The notes: generated by a model from the letters alone, not told the origin. 64,000 bases of DNA from Bryobacterales bacterium F-183 (GCA_016865505.2 AP025252.1:682001-746000); one strand, 5' to 3'. Positions 34,411-45,725 are shown, numbered from the stretch's first letter. A program made the numbers and translations.

Positions 34411-35768
34411 TCACGCGGCCGCCGATGTCGGTGAGCTTTTTATAGCGCCCGGCGTGCAGGTACGTCAGGCGATTCTGATCTAAGCCCATCAGGTGCAGTA
34501 ACGTCGCGTGGACATCGCGCATCGGGATCTCTTCATTCGCCGCGCGTACCGAGAAGTCGTCCGTCTCACCGAACGTTGCGCCAGCTTTGACGCCGCCTCC
34601 CGCCATCCACATACATAAGCCGTACTGGTTGTGGTCACGACCTGGCTTGTCTGTGGTGAGGTTGTTGTCGAACGGCGTACGGCCCATTTCCGATGCCCAT
34701 ACGACGAGCGTGGAATCGAGCAGGCCTCGTGATTCGAGGTCCGCGAGCAGGCCGGCCACGGGCTTGTCTACTTCCTGGCAGTGCACCGGCAGGCGCTCTT
34801 TGATGTTGCCGTGATCGTCCCAACGGTCGCCGCCCGCGCCGTGTAGTAGCTTGACGAAACGTACGCCGCGTTCCACCATGCGCCGGGCTAACAAACACTG
34901 GCGTCCAAAGGGTTCCGTGACCGGATCGTCCATGCCGTAGAGCTTGCGGGTCGCGTCGGATTCTTTGGTGAGGTCGACGAGTTCTGGCGCCTTCGATTGC
35001 ATGCGGAAGGCGAGTTCGTACGCTGCGATGCGTGCCTCGAGTTCCAGGGTATTGGTGCGATCCGCAAGGTGCTGTTCGTTGAACTTTTTGAGCAGATCGA
35101 GTTCGGCGCGCTGCTCTTCGAGCGAACCGTGGGGGTTGAGATCGACGATCGGGGTAGAGCCGTTGCGGAAGAGCGTGCCCTGGTATTCGGCAGGCAGATA
35201 GCCATTGCCCCACACGCTTGCACCGCCGATGGTGGCGCCGCGACGGTCCCCCATGACGATGAAGCCGGGCAGATCTTTGTTCTCCGTCCCGAGGCCATAG
35301 GTCATCCAGGCGCCGATGGACGCGCTGCCCGGAAACTGATTGCCGGTGAGCGAGTGGTACACCGCAGGACCGTGGTTGTTGTTATCCACCTTGATGCCGT
35401 GGACAAAGGCCAACTTATCGGCCTGCTTGGCGAGGTTCGGGACAAGAGCCGACATCCAGCGGCCGGACTTGCCGTGCTGCTTGAAATCCCAATAGGGCGG
35501 AATGATGCGGTTGGGGGCTTCGGAAAAGGTCGCGAGTTCGCCTTCGGTACGCGCAGCCTTGGGCATCTGCTGGCCAGCGCGCTTGATGAGTTCGGGCTTG
35601 TACTCGAACAGGTCCATCTGGCTCACGCCGCCTTCGAAGAACAGAAAGATGCAGTTCTTGGCTTTGGCCGCGTGATGCTGCTTGGCTTGGGCGAGCATGC
35701 TGCTGAGTGCGAGTCCGCCGAGTCCCAGGTAGGAATCGAACAGCATCTGGCGGCGGGTTGTACGCGGC

Positions 35769-35779
<11 letters not shown>
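34391..35779 (-). CDS. DUF1501 protein, exported (operon 2)
   Basis: A 462-residue DUF1501 protein. The start is the ATG at 35779 (MSTKPRTTRRQMLFDSYLG), with a TAT-like RR motif, and overlaps the upstream DUF1549/1553 stop by 11 bases. Conserved blocks shared with the copy at 12587 include FFEGGVSQMDLFEYKPE, FKQHGKSGRWMSALVP, GAWMTYGLG and VVWASEMGRTPF. This copy is closer to the classical Planctomycete DUF1501 type. The translational overlap shows the pair is produced together. Enzymatic function unknown. Confidence 0.93.
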
Positions 35780-38339
<2,560 letters not shown>

Positions 38340-38419
38340 ATCCGGTTCATAGCATATCGCTATGCGCGCGAGGTCATGAAAATGTCAGTGGGGGTGCGTA
38401 CGTTAACTGTTGCGTTCCC

Positions 38420-39565
38420 CTATCGCCGAACGGTGAACTCGAAGTAGCCTTGATTGCTCTTCCGCGACTTTGGAGTGTTCACCGAAAAACGCGTCCGTCC
38501 GTCGCGAGTGTCCAGCAGCAGTGCTCCTGCAGGCTTTGTGGGGTCGACAAAGCCCTGCCCCGCTGGCCTGTCGCCAAGACCTTGCGGACCCGTGCACTCC
38601 AGTTGGCCGTCGCCTCGCGGATCGAAGCAGACCACGCCTCGCGCATCTGTGATTTGCAGAGGCTGGTTCTGCGGGTTGTCAACCACCGCCGCCCAAGGGA
38701 CGTTCGCGGGAAGCAGCACCGAGTACGCACCGTCGCTCGCGCGTTCGATCACCGCGTCGCGCGGCGTGCAGAGGTTGCGGCCTTCCAGGCAATCGCCACG
38801 CTCGAACTGGATCTCCGACCGTACCGAGGTGATGTTGGACGATACGTCCGGGCGGGGCTGCAGGCTGTAGGTCCACTTGACCACGTCGTGATTCTGGAAG
38901 CCGTTGCCGGTGGCCGCGGTGAAGCCGATGTACGCCGCGCCGTCCGCGTCGAGCACTTGACGGAGGTCCACGGGCGTGCGGAATAGCGGCTCCGGACGGT
39001 CGTCCAGATGCACCGTCAGCAGCGGCGGCTGGTACTGGATTCGGACGTTGTGTACGTTGCCATCTTTGAGGCGGGTCTTGCCCAGCTTGGTGGCGACGGC
39101 GAGGCGCGCAGGCGGCCAACGCATGGCTCCTGCCGGACCGTTGGTACACAGCGCGACGTAGTTGTCTGAAGGGTCGCCGGCGTCGTCGTTGCGATGCGTG
39201 TCCAGGAATACGGCGATGCTGTGCGGGATGCCGGGAGCGTTGGGGTTGCGCTGCCCGTCGCCAAGGGCGAAGCCGCCCGCCGAGCCTCGCCCAGCCAGTG
39301 CATCGGGACCTTGGTTTTGGATGACGAAGGCGAGTCCGTCGGCACCGCGTCCGAGGCCGCCGGGGCGGGTGAGTTGGAAGTCGAACTGTACAGTGAAGCC
39401 GTGGGCTAGCACCTGCGTGCGTTCCATCCATACGGCGCCGGAGGTTTGGGGTCGCGCTGGGGTGAGGCGGATGCCGTTGCCGGGCAGCATTTCCGCCGCG
39501 CCCACCAGCATGAGCCGCGGTGGAGCGACGTCTTGCGCCAGAAACAAAAGCAGCGGCAGCAGCAT
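38420..39565 (-). CDS. Secreted L-type (legume) lectin-domain protein
   Basis: About 381 residues. A short hydrophobic signal (MLLPLLLFLAQ) precedes a legume-lectin-like beta-sandwich at about 20-215. It is recognised from GFTVQFDFQLT, GADGLAFVIQNQGPDAL, SIAVFLDTHRN and DPSDNYVALC, the order seen in bacterial and plant L-type lectins that bind carbohydrate. The C-terminal 150 residues contain paired Cys segments (GDCLEGRNLC, GVVCFD with LEC) and are not recognised. The start is divergent from the Cys-rich gene, only 29 bases away, so the two promoters must overlap. Confidence 0.8.
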   Translation of the reverse strand: MLLPLLLFLAQDVAPPRLMLVGAAEMLPGNGIRLTPARPQTSGAVWMERTQVLAHGFTVQFDFQLTRPGGLGRGADGLAFVIQNQGPDALAGRGSAGGFALGDGQRNPNAPGIPHSIAVFLDTHRNDDAGDPSDNYVALCTNGPAGAMRWPPARLAVATKLGKTRLKDGNVHNVRIQYQPPLLTVHLDDRPEPLFRTPVDLRQVLDADGAAYIGFTAATGNGFQNHDVVKWTYSLQPRPDVSSNITSVRSEIQFERGDCLEGRNLCTPRDAVIERASDGAYSVLLPANVPWAAVVDNPQNQPLQITDARGVVCFDPRGDGQLECTGPQGLGDRPAGQGFVDPTKPAGALLLDTRDGRTRFSVNTPKSRKSNQGYFEFTVRR

Positions 39566-39594
39566 CACCACCACATGGTACGTTCGAGGTAAGC

Positions 39595-39978
39595 GTGCGG
39601 TTCCTCTTCAGTTGCGTGCTGCTATTCACTTGGCTTGTGCCTCAGGTTTGGGCAGTGGCCATGGTCGGCGAAACCTGCAGCGGGAAGGCTTGCTGCCGTA
39701 GGTCAGCAGCTGCTGCTTCGGCTTCGTGCTGCTGCAAGCGGAAACCGGCATCGGGCAGTAGGGTCTCTTCGCGCGGATGTCCTCCCGGTTGCTGTACGTG
39801 GACGATGTCCACAACGGCGCAACATCTGGCCGCGACACCGGTGCTACGCAATGCCTGGCATGCGCCAACCGATGCGCACGCGAGCCGGTTGCCGGTGGTC
39901 ATCGCCGGCAGCCTATCCCGAAACCACGATCCGCGGCTATGGCAGCGGCCTCCGCCGGTCTCCCTCCTGGTTCCTTAG
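39595..39978 (+). CDS. Secreted cysteine-rich protein upstream of SOD
   Basis: 127 residues from a GTG start. The signal peptide is VRFLFSCVLLFTWLVPQVWA. The mature part opens with nine cysteines in about 50 residues, clustered as ETCSGKACC, SASCCCKRK and GCPPGCC, and a His/Pro/Arg-rich tail follows. I do not recognise the family. Spacing of 48 bases to an exported superoxide dismutase and then a CusF-like lipoprotein suggests a metal- or redox-related envelope role. The GTG is favoured because it heads the signal sequence, though the frame is open further upstream. No strong ribosome site is visible. Confidence 0.6.
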   Translation: MRFLFSCVLLFTWLVPQVWAVAMVGETCSGKACCRRSAAAASASCCCKRKPASGSRVSSRGCPPGCCTWTMSTTAQHLAATPVLRNAWHAPTDAHASRLPVVIAGSLSRNHDPRLWQRPPPVSLLVP

Positions 39979-40026
39979 TCGGCCCTTCTCTGTCCCTCAG
40001 AAAAACCAGAATCTGGAGAGTCCAAA

Positions 40027-40674
40027 ATGACCCGGCGACAAGCCATCCTTTTTACCGCCACGGCTGCGGCCACGGCGACCACTACCTATGCACAACAGCA
40101 GCAGCCGTACACGCTGCCCAAGCTGCCGTACGCTTATGACGCGCTCGAACCGCTGATTGACGCGAAGACGATGGAGATCCATCATTCGAAGCACCATCAG
40201 GCGTATGTCGATAACTTGAATAAGGCCACGGAGGGCAAGTCCCGCCCGCCGCTGGACCAGTTGCTGAAGCAACCCAACCTGCCCGCGGCGATCCGCAACA
40301 ATGGCGGCGGCCATGCGAATCACTCGCTGTTTTGGGAGATTTTGGGCAAGCCGGGTACGCAACCTTCAGGTGCGTTGAAGTCTGCGATTGGAGATCTGGC
40401 CGAGTTCGAAGCCAAGCTCAAAACCGCCGGTTTGGGCGTGTTTGGGAGCGGCTGGGTTTGGGTGGTGACCGACGGCAAGAGCAAGCTGGCCATCGAGACT
40501 TCGCCCAATCAGGACAGCCCGTGGATGGCCGGTAAGACGCCGCTATTCGGCATCGATGTGTGGGAGCATGCGTACTACCTGAAGTACCAGAATCGGCGCG
40601 CGGACTATCTCACCGCAGTGATGAAGGCGTTGAATTGGGACGCGATCGGCAAGCGGTACAAGGACTTGGCGTGA
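40027..40674 (+). CDS. Exported Fe/Mn superoxide dismutase
   Basis: Disproportionates superoxide. The catalytic domain has the family ligands: His in [13 protein letters not shown], His in [11 protein letters not shown], and Asp and His in [12 protein letters not shown]. The chain is 215 residues. Unusually it opens with a TAT-like signal ([22 protein letters not shown]), so it acts outside the cytoplasm, where TAT export would allow folding with metal first. It lies between a Cys-rich secreted protein and a CusF-like lipoprotein, and its stop overlaps the lipoprotein ATG by one base (TGATG). Confidence 0.95.
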   Translation: MTRRQAILFTATAAATATTTYAQQQQPYTLPKLPYAYDALEPLIDAKTMEIHHSKHHQAYVDNLNKATEGKSRPPLDQLLKQPNLPAAIRNNGGGHANHSLFWEILGKPGTQPSGALKSAIGDLAEFEAKLKTAGLGVFGSGWVWVVTDGKSKLAIETSPNQDSPWMAGKTPLFGIDVWEHAYYLKYQNRRADYLTAVMKALNWDAIGKRYKDLA

Positions 40675-40997
40675 TGAGTCGGCGTTTGCTGATACTCGGG
40701 CTGGTTTTGCTTGGCGCGTGTGCGAAGACCCCGACGGCTTCGGTCCGCAAGAATGTGGAGCACTACGACCTGAAAGGCGTGGTGCTCCGCCTTCGCCCGG
40801 AGGAAAAGATCGCGGTGATCAAGCATGAGCAGGTGAAGAATGCGGCGTCGGGCAAGGTCTGGATGGAGCCGATGACAATGGACTTTCCGGTGCCGAACGC
40901 ATCGGAGTTCCAGCAGTTGAAGGTGGGCAAGACGGTGGAAGGCCGGGTGAATCAGGATCTGGACACGCTGGAGTACTGGCTGGACCAGCTACGCTGA
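40674..40997 (+). CDS. CusF-like copper-binding lipoprotein
   Basis: 107 residues. The lipobox LLGAC at about 12-16 predicts lipid anchoring. The rest is a small beta-barrel with the CusF-family pattern: YDLKGVVLRL, a KHE segment, and the copper-ligand region MEPMTMDFPVPN (Met-x-x-Met-Thr-Met). CusF carries Cu(I)/Ag(I) in the periplasm to the CusCBA pump; here no pump is adjacent. Translational overlap with the exported SOD gene suggests combined protection against copper-driven oxidative damage. Confidence 0.78.
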   Translation: MSRRLLILGLVLLGACAKTPTASVRKNVEHYDLKGVVLRLRPEEKIAVIKHEQVKNAASGKVWMEPMTMDFPVPNASEFQQLKVGKTVEGRVNQDLDTLEYWLDQLR

Positions 40998-40998
40998 G

Positions 40999-41460
40999 CT
41001 AGCGGTTGGCGCCGAACATCGACAACAAGTAGTTGCGGGCACGGTCGTCTTCTCGAACGGCTTGCCATCTGGCGAAGATCAGTTCGGCGTGCCCAACTGC
41101 TGTTCTCACCTGCGTCGCCGATGCCGGCCAAGACACATCGTAGTCTGCCTTGTGGCGTTCCGCCTGCAACTGTCCGAAGGCGGTTTTGATCAACAATAAA
41201 TCTGCTTCGACCGCATCGGGATTCCGGCTGTCGTGAACGACGAGCACCGCATCACGCATCTTCCGATGGTCAAACATACGACCCAGTCTGGGACGTTGGT
41301 CTGGAATAGGCCATTGCGAGACGAACTCCTCGACAAAGAGGTGAAAGGCCGCATAGTATGCGGTGGACACCGCACGCCTCATCAGCGACTCACGACTCGC
41401 CTCGATGCTTGTTTGCGCAAGTTCCCGTGCGTCTGCGAGCAACTCCGACGCTAGGCCCAT
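40999..41460 (-). CDS. HEPN-domain protein (candidate toxin)
   Basis: A 153-residue all-helical protein similar to the UPF0332/HEPN group. It has an N-terminal helix RRAVSTAYYAAFHLFVEE (about 29-46) and the family's polar motif near ERHKADYDV (about 101-109), where Arg and His adjoin. HEPN proteins are often RNases acting as toxins. The upstream gene, whose stop overlaps this start by 10 bases, encodes a 103-residue protein without nucleotidyltransferase motifs, so the module is not a standard HEPN/MNT pair. Toxicity is inferred only. Confidence 0.75.
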   Translation of the reverse strand: MGLASELLADARELAQTSIEASRESLMRRAVSTAYYAAFHLFVEEFVSQWPIPDQRPRLGRMFDHRKMRDAVLVVHDSRNPDAVEADLLLIKTAFGQLQAERHKADYDVSWPASATQVRTAVGHAELIFARWQAVREDDRARNYLLSMFGANR

Positions 41461-41762
41461 GCCGGCTCCCGAAGCTCAGCCTGTTCGGACTCGCTGCGGA
41501 AGGTCTGGTACGGGAACACTTGTAGTGCCTCGAAGTCCAATTGACGGTTGAACTCTCGCATTACTGTTTCGACGATGATTTGTAGGCGGTCTCGCGCGGC
41601 ATCGTCTTTTAGGATGACGCGGAAGAAGATGCCCCAGTCGCCGGACCAGTCCCGGTCGATCTCGTAGCGGATGCGCACGATATCGGGTCCGACCATCTCC
41701 TGAATATGACGGATTGCCGCTTCTATCTCCGCTTTTCGGCTAAGTGCCACCGGGGCGTACAT
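41451..41762 (-). CDS. Partner of the HEPN protein, unrecognised family
   Basis: 103 residues from the ATG at 41762, with GGAG 4 bases upstream. Helix-rich N-terminus (SRKAEIEAAIRHIQEMVG), then YEIDRDWSGDWGIFFRVIL, a KDDAARDRLQ helix and a conserved-looking end (FPYQTFRSESEQAELREPAWA, written here without its Gln-rich linker). The GS-x-x-R/D-x-D signature of MNT antitoxins is absent. Overlap of 10 bases with the HEPN gene indicates a coupled two-gene unit. It may be an antitoxin or the regulatory subunit of the HEPN protein. The exact family is not known to me. Confidence 0.6.
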   Translation of the reverse strand: MYAPVALSRKAEIEAAIRHIQEMVGPDIVRIRYEIDRDWSGDWGIFFRVILKDDAARDRLQIIVETVMREFNRQLDFEALQVFPYQTFRSESEQAELREPAWA

Positions 41763-41817
41763 GTGTCTCCAGCTTAACTCTGTCAGGTTGTGTGCTGCCA
41801 AAGTCGACAGATTTGCA

Positions 41818-41823
41818 TATCCT
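41818..41823 (+). promoter_or_regulatory. -10-like element before the Gfo/Idh/MocA gene
   Basis: TATCCT ends 6 bases before the ATG at 41830, with ATACAA between and no ribosome site. It matches TATAAT at 4 of 6 positions, the weakest of the set with this arrangement. Confidence 0.35.
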
Positions 41824-41829
41824 ATACAA

Positions 41830-43374
41830 ATGCAGCACCCCACGTCGCGACGCCACTTCTTCTTTGGGACCCTCCTCGCTGGAGCCGTCCCCATCGCGGG
41901 CTACGGGAGCGTACCTTCGCTCCGTGCCCTTGGATACAAGCCGTTTTATGAGAAGCTGAACGTCGCCGCTGTGGGATGTGGCGGGCAAGGCGGTGTCATC
42001 CTCAACCAGGCCGCCCAGACCGAGAATCTCGTCGCCATGTGCGACGTCGACGAGAAGCGCGCCGCCGACAACTTCAACAAGTTCCCCAAGGCCACCAAGT
42101 ACAAAGACTTCCGCGAAATGATCGACAAAGAGGGCAAGAATATCGACGCTCTCACCATCGGCATTCCGGACCACATGCACGCCACCGTCGCCATGTACGC
42201 CATGCAGCGCGGCAAGCATGTGTATGTCGAAAAACCGCTCACCCGTACGCCTTGGGAAGCGCGCCTGCTGCAACAGGCCGCCGCGAAGTACAAGGTCGCG
42301 ACCCAGATGGGCAACCAGGGCTGGTCGCACGAAAGCATTCGCGTGGCGTCGGAAATCGTATGGTCCGGCGAACTCGGCGATGTCACCGAAGTACATGCGT
42401 CGTCGAGCCCGGGTACGCATCCCACCGGCATGGATGCACCGCCTGCGGAAACCTCCGTACCGTCGAACCTCAATTGGGATTTGTGGCTCGGTCAGGCCAA
42501 CATGCGCGCGTATGCGGCGGAATACACGCCGTACAACTGGCGCGGCTTTTACGACTTTGGCACCGGGCAGATCGGCAACTGGGGCATCCACACCATGGGT
42601 CCTGTACACATGGCGTTGCAGTTGGACGCGCCCATCAGCGTGGAGATGGTGTCCGTCGAAGGCTCGAGCAAAATCAGCTTCCCCAAGCGCGCGGTAGTGA
42701 AGTTTGAGTTCGCCGCTCGTGGCAAGATGCCCGCCGTCACGGTGTACTGGCACGATTCCGCGTTGCCGAACACCGCCTCCGCCTTCGAGGTGCCCGGGAT
42801 GGATGGCGAAAAGATCCTGCCGTCGCCCAACAACCTTGCGGAAAAGGGTCGTCCGACGGCGCCGCCTCGTGGTGCGAATGTGCCGAGCGGTCCGCCTCCC
42901 GGACCTCGCCCGGCCAATGGACAGCGGTGGGGCGCGGGTGGTCCTGGCGTACCTTTATATGGCCAGAGCGCGTTCGGTATCCCGCAGGAACCGGGCGTCC
43001 TCAGCCACAACGGTGCGCTGTTCATCGGCAAGAACGGCATGATGGCGACGGTGGATCGCGGCGAAGGCGTACATCTGCTGCCGAAGTCGCGCTGGGAAAG
43101 CTATACGTTGCCGCCGCAGTTGTTGACCCGTCAGCCCGGCGGACACATGCTGGACTGGATCCGCGCCTGCAAAGGTGGTGCGGTGTCGGTGTCGGACTTC
43201 AGCGCGTCCGCCCCGTTCGCGGAGTGGATGGTGTTGGGCTCGATCGCGATGCGCATGGGCCAAGGTGCGGGCAAACTGCTGTGGGACAGCAAGAACGTGC
43301 GGTTCACCAACAGCGCGGAAGCGAACAAGTACGTGATGCCGGTGTTCCGGAAGGGCTGGGAGTTGAAGCTGTAG
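41830..43374 (+). CDS. Gfo/Idh/MocA-family oxidoreductase with TAT signal
   Basis: 514 residues. TAT signal SRRHFFFGTLLAGAVPIAG, then a Rossmann NAD(P)-binding domain (NVAAVGCGGQGG at about 44-55) and the family lysine in VYVEKPLTRTP. The second domain contains GGxxxD-like metal or substrate residues around NWGIHTMGP. A Pro/Gly-rich insert at about 350-385 (PPRGANVPSGPPPG) is characteristic of acidobacterial and planctomycete exported members. Such proteins may use tightly bound NADP outside the cytoplasm, as glucose-fructose oxidoreductase does. Substrate unknown. Preceded by a divergent HEPN module, and followed 9 bases later by a GNAT gene. Confidence 0.9.
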   Translation: MQHPTSRRHFFFGTLLAGAVPIAGYGSVPSLRALGYKPFYEKLNVAAVGCGGQGGVILNQAAQTENLVAMCDVDEKRAADNFNKFPKATKYKDFREMIDKEGKNIDALTIGIPDHMHATVAMYAMQRGKHVYVEKPLTRTPWEARLLQQAAAKYKVATQMGNQGWSHESIRVASEIVWSGELGDVTEVHASSSPGTHPTGMDAPPAETSVPSNLNWDLWLGQANMRAYAAEYTPYNWRGFYDFGTGQIGNWGIHTMGPVHMALQLDAPISVEMVSVEGSSKISFPKRAVVKFEFAARGKMPAVTVYWHDSALPNTASAFEVPGMDGEKILPSPNNLAEKGRPTAPPRGANVPSGPPPGPRPANGQRWGAGGPGVPLYGQSAFGIPQEPGVLSHNGALFIGKNGMMATVDRGEGVHLLPKSRWESYTLPPQLLTRQPGGHMLDWIRACKGGAVSVSDFSASAPFAEWMVLGSIAMRMGQGAGKLLWDSKNVRFTNSAEANKYVMPVFRKGWELKL

Positions 43375-43383
43375 CTAGATCGA

Positions 43384-43794
43384 ATGTATCACGCTGTGGA
43401 TGTTCTGACGCCCGCGCAGGTCGAAGATCTGCATGCGCTTCACCAAAACGAGTGGTGGACATCCCAGCGTTCTCTGGACGGAGTTCAGGAAATGCTGCGG
43501 CATACCGACCTTGTGTTTGGATTCGCGGAAGAGGGTAGCGGCAAGCTGATCGCCTTTGCTCGCGTCCTCACCGACCGTGTATACCGCGCCTTTATCTTTG
43601 ACGTAATCGTTGCCCCTGCGCATCGTGGCGAAGGATTGGGTGCGGCGCTTGTGGAACATATCTTGTCGCATCCGGTGCTCGCCAAGGTGGAGTCTTTTCA
43701 ACTCACCTGCAAGCCGGACATGATGCCGTTCTATGGGAAGTACGGCTTCCGCAGACCGGAGCAGGTGTTCATGGCACGGTCTTCAACGTCGTAA
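43384..43794 (+). CDS. GNAT acetyltransferase
   Basis: A 136-residue N-acetyltransferase. The acetyl-CoA pyrophosphate loop is in VIVAPAHRGEGLGAALVEHI at about 75-94 (R/Q-x-x-G-x-G/A pattern), and the terminal beta-bulge region is MPFYGKYGFRRPEQV. The compact size matches the YafP/AttT-like group with unknown substrates. It lies 9 bases after the oxidoreductase gene and may be read through from it. Its 3' end overlaps the convergent APH-type kinase gene by 12 bases. Confidence 0.88.
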   Translation: MYHAVDVLTPAQVEDLHALHQNEWWTSQRSLDGVQEMLRHTDLVFGFAEEGSGKLIAFARVLTDRVYRAFIFDVIVAPAHRGEGLGAALVEHILSHPVLAKVESFQLTCKPDMMPFYGKYGFRRPEQVFMARSSTS

Positions 43795-44628
43795 CAGAAA
43801 CCGCCGAAACTCCGCGATCGGGATGCCGGGCGCGGAGTTGTCGATTGCGTTTTCGAGCGACACCACCAAGTGATCCCAAACCAGGCGAGCGTTGAGGTTG
43901 TCGCCTAGCCTCTTGCGGTCGCCGTAGCCTTCGAGTACAGCTGGAACCGCGTCCAACGGAATGGCGGCGAAGTCCAGCGCGGGGTCGCCCCAACCGGCGT
44001 CGCCCCAGTCGATCAGCGCCAGTAGACCGCCGGTTGGACCGCACATGATGTTGCGGTCATGCAGGTCGTTGTGGACGAAGCATGGCGGGACGCTTGTGTC
44101 ATCCACGTACGGCCGCAACTCTTCGAACAGACCTTCGATCTCTGGCACCTGAGCGCTGCCGCAGGTATCGGCGTACTCCTGCAGCAACTCTTCCACGTCC
44201 AGTTCGCGATCCGCGACGTCGAGGTAGCCCGACGGGTCCGGACACTCGCGGACACGGTCATGCAGCAAGGCTAATTGCTGGCCAACCTCACGCCACACGG
44301 CGCGCCGGGCTGCATCGGGTAATGGCGTGAGACCGAAGGTGACGCCATGGACCCGATCCCAGATCGAGTACGGGCGGTCGACCAAGGTGCCCGAAGCGTC
44401 GAACGCGATGAGGCGCGGGGTCATCACGCCGGCCTGTCGCGCGACAGGCGCCGCGACCGATTCTGTGTACGCATCCACAATCGCATCCGGGTGATCGGTG
44501 GCAATGCGCAGCACCACGTGTTGGGTAGCGTAGATGGAGTTGGCGACGCCGGTTGCTTCGAGTGGCTGCCAGGGGTCGTGAATGCCGTGCGCGGCGAGGA
44601 TCGCCGTGATGTCCACTTTTTTGCTCAT
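43783..44628 (-). CDS. APH-family phosphotransferase
   Basis: 281 residues of the aminoglycoside phosphotransferase/choline kinase fold. The catalytic loop is FVHNDLHDRNIM (catalytic Asp in HND) at about 195, and the metal-binding Asp is in LALIDWGDAGWGDPALDFA. The ATG at 44628 has AGGGA 6 bases upstream. Members phosphorylate aminoglycosides, macrolides, homoserine, fructosamine or other small molecules. Nothing here shows a resistance role, and no mobile element is near. Confidence 0.87.
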   Translation of the reverse strand: MSKKVDITAILAAHGIHDPWQPLEATGVANSIYATQHVVLRIATDHPDAIVDAYTESVAAPVARQAGVMTPRLIAFDASGTLVDRPYSIWDRVHGVTFGLTPLPDAARRAVWREVGQQLALLHDRVRECPDPSGYLDVADRELDVEELLQEYADTCGSAQVPEIEGLFEELRPYVDDTSVPPCFVHNDLHDRNIMCGPTGGLLALIDWGDAGWGDPALDFAAIPLDAVPAVLEGYGDRKRLGDNLNARLVWDHLVVSLENAIDNSAPGIPIAEFRRFLLRR

Positions 44629-44713
44629 GCTGTTTCCCTGTTGTACGCAAATTCGACGCCTGCAGATCGCTTTTGGTTGAAATACACCGGTGCGGTGGTG
44701 CAATGCCGCCGAT

Positions 44714-44742
44714 GGGGCTTGCGAGGCATGCGCCAAAGCCCC
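44714..44742. other. Inverted repeat in the APH/Gly-Tyr gene intergenic region
   Basis: GGGGCTT (44714-44720) and AAGCCCC (44736-44742) form a 7-bp stem in the 187-base divergent gap. The function is unclear; it could be a regulatory hairpin for either gene. Confidence 0.3.
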
Positions 44743-44815
44743 TGCAAATCAAAAGGTTAGCGTATGGTCTCCGCCGTGCAATCTAGAAGGGTGCAGCCAC
44801 AGAAGGAGGCTCCAC

Positions 44816-45247
44816 ATGAAAAAGGTATTGATGACCGCAGTTCTCTTGGCCGGCACAGTGACGACGACGGCCTTCGCGCAGAGCCGAGGCGGCTTTGCCA
44901 TCGGCGGAAGCTGGGGCAACGGGCAGGACGGCGGATCCTTCGGCGTGTACCACAACAATGTACCGCCGCCACCGCCTCCTCCTGTCGCGTACGGCTATCG
45001 CAACGGCGGTGGCTACGGGTACGGTGGCAACGGCTACTACGGGCGCGATGCGTACTACGGTCGCCCGCCGATGCCGGGACCTGGATACGTGTGGGTGGAC
45101 GGATACTACGACTACTGCGGACCTAGGGTCGGCTACCAGTGGCGGCCGGGCCATTGGGACAAGAGGTTCCGTGGCAGAGGCAATTGGGTAGCGCCCCGGT
45201 ACGATCGTGACCGGCGCGGGTACACCAACGGGTACTGGCGACGCTAG
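44816..45247 (+). CDS. Secreted Gly/Tyr/Pro-rich protein with YxW-type repeats
   Basis: 143 residues. Sec signal (MKKVLMTAVLLAGTVTTTAFA), a Gly-rich stretch, seven prolines in a row, then aromatic repeats: GYGYGGNGYYGRDAYYG, and YVWVDGYYDYCGP followed by YQWRPGHWDK. The latter resembles YXWQ/BcpO-type repeats seen in small exported proteins linked to the outer membrane or biofilm. The ribosome site AAGGAGG stands 7 bases before the ATG, one of the best in the window, suggesting high expression. No catalytic motif. Confidence 0.82.
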   Translation: MKKVLMTAVLLAGTVTTTAFAQSRGGFAIGGSWGNGQDGGSFGVYHNNVPPPPPPPVAYGYRNGGGYGYGGNGYYGRDAYYGRPPMPGPGYVWVDGYYDYCGPRVGYQWRPGHWDKRFRGRGNWVAPRYDRDRRGYTNGYWRR

Positions 45248-45263
45248 TCAGCCGTAATCACAG

Positions 45264-45725
45264 CTACGGGGCTTCGATGAAGGCGACGAAGTCCCGTAGT
45301 TCCGTCTCTACCTGAACGTAGGTTTGATCCACTTTGTTCACCAGAGGGTACAGCTTGTTCCACCGCATGAGAGCGATCGAAGCGCCTCGGAAGAGATGGC
45401 GAAACGCAAGAAACTCTTTCAGGGTCGCCAGCAGTTCGCTTGAAAGCACCGCAGGACGGGTCTCGGTCGCTTGCGACATTTGGGCGAGCAGATCTCTGTG
45501 CCAAGATTCCGATGCCGGCAGGGATTGGTCCCAGTCGCGGGCGATGATCTTGAGGATCTTTTCGATTTCCGTGTAGAACGAGTGCAGCATCGCGCACGCG
45601 GCTGAGGTCTCGATTACGCCAAGGTCAGCACTCTGTGCGATGGGCAGCAGCGATTCGAACTGCTGCCGGACGATTGCCAGTTCCTCCAAGCCTACCCGGA
45701 TCTTCGCGGCAAGCTCAGAGGACAC
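45264..45725 (-). CDS. HEPN (HepT-like) protein of a HEPN/MNT module
   Basis: 153 residues, helical. In the HepT-like subfamily the RNase motif near the C-terminus is usually an Arg followed 4-6 residues later by His. Here the segment reads EFLAFRHLFRGASI at about 104-117, with Arg109 directly followed by His110 and a Gly where a second His is often found. Catalysis may therefore be altered or lost. It overlaps the MNT gene by 11 bases. In characterised pairs the MNT protein AMPylates or otherwise inactivates HepT. Confidence 0.8.
   Translation of the reverse strand: MSSELAAKIRVGLEELAIVRQQFESLLPIAQSADLGVIETSAACAMLHSFYTEIEKILKIIARDWDQSLPASESWHRDLLAQMSQATETRPAVLSSELLATLKEFLAFRHLFRGASIALMRWNKLYPLVNKVDQTYVQVETELRDFVAFIEAP

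Noticed and set aside
41349-41363. CCGCATA-G-TATGCGG inverted repeat as a dif-like Xer site
   Set aside because: It lies inside the HEPN coding sequence, the arms are only 7 bp and there is no 6-8 bp central region. It does not have the two 11-bp Xer arms.
41811-41833. ATTTGCATA-TCC-TATACAAAT imperfect repeat as a dif candidate
   Set aside because: Arms of 9 bp with one mismatch and a 3-bp spacer do not fit XerC/XerD spacing; it is better explained as AT-rich promoter sequence.
43783-44628. APH-like kinase as an acquired antibiotic resistance gene
   Set aside because: No mobile element, integron site or composition shift is visible, and the family includes many housekeeping kinases.
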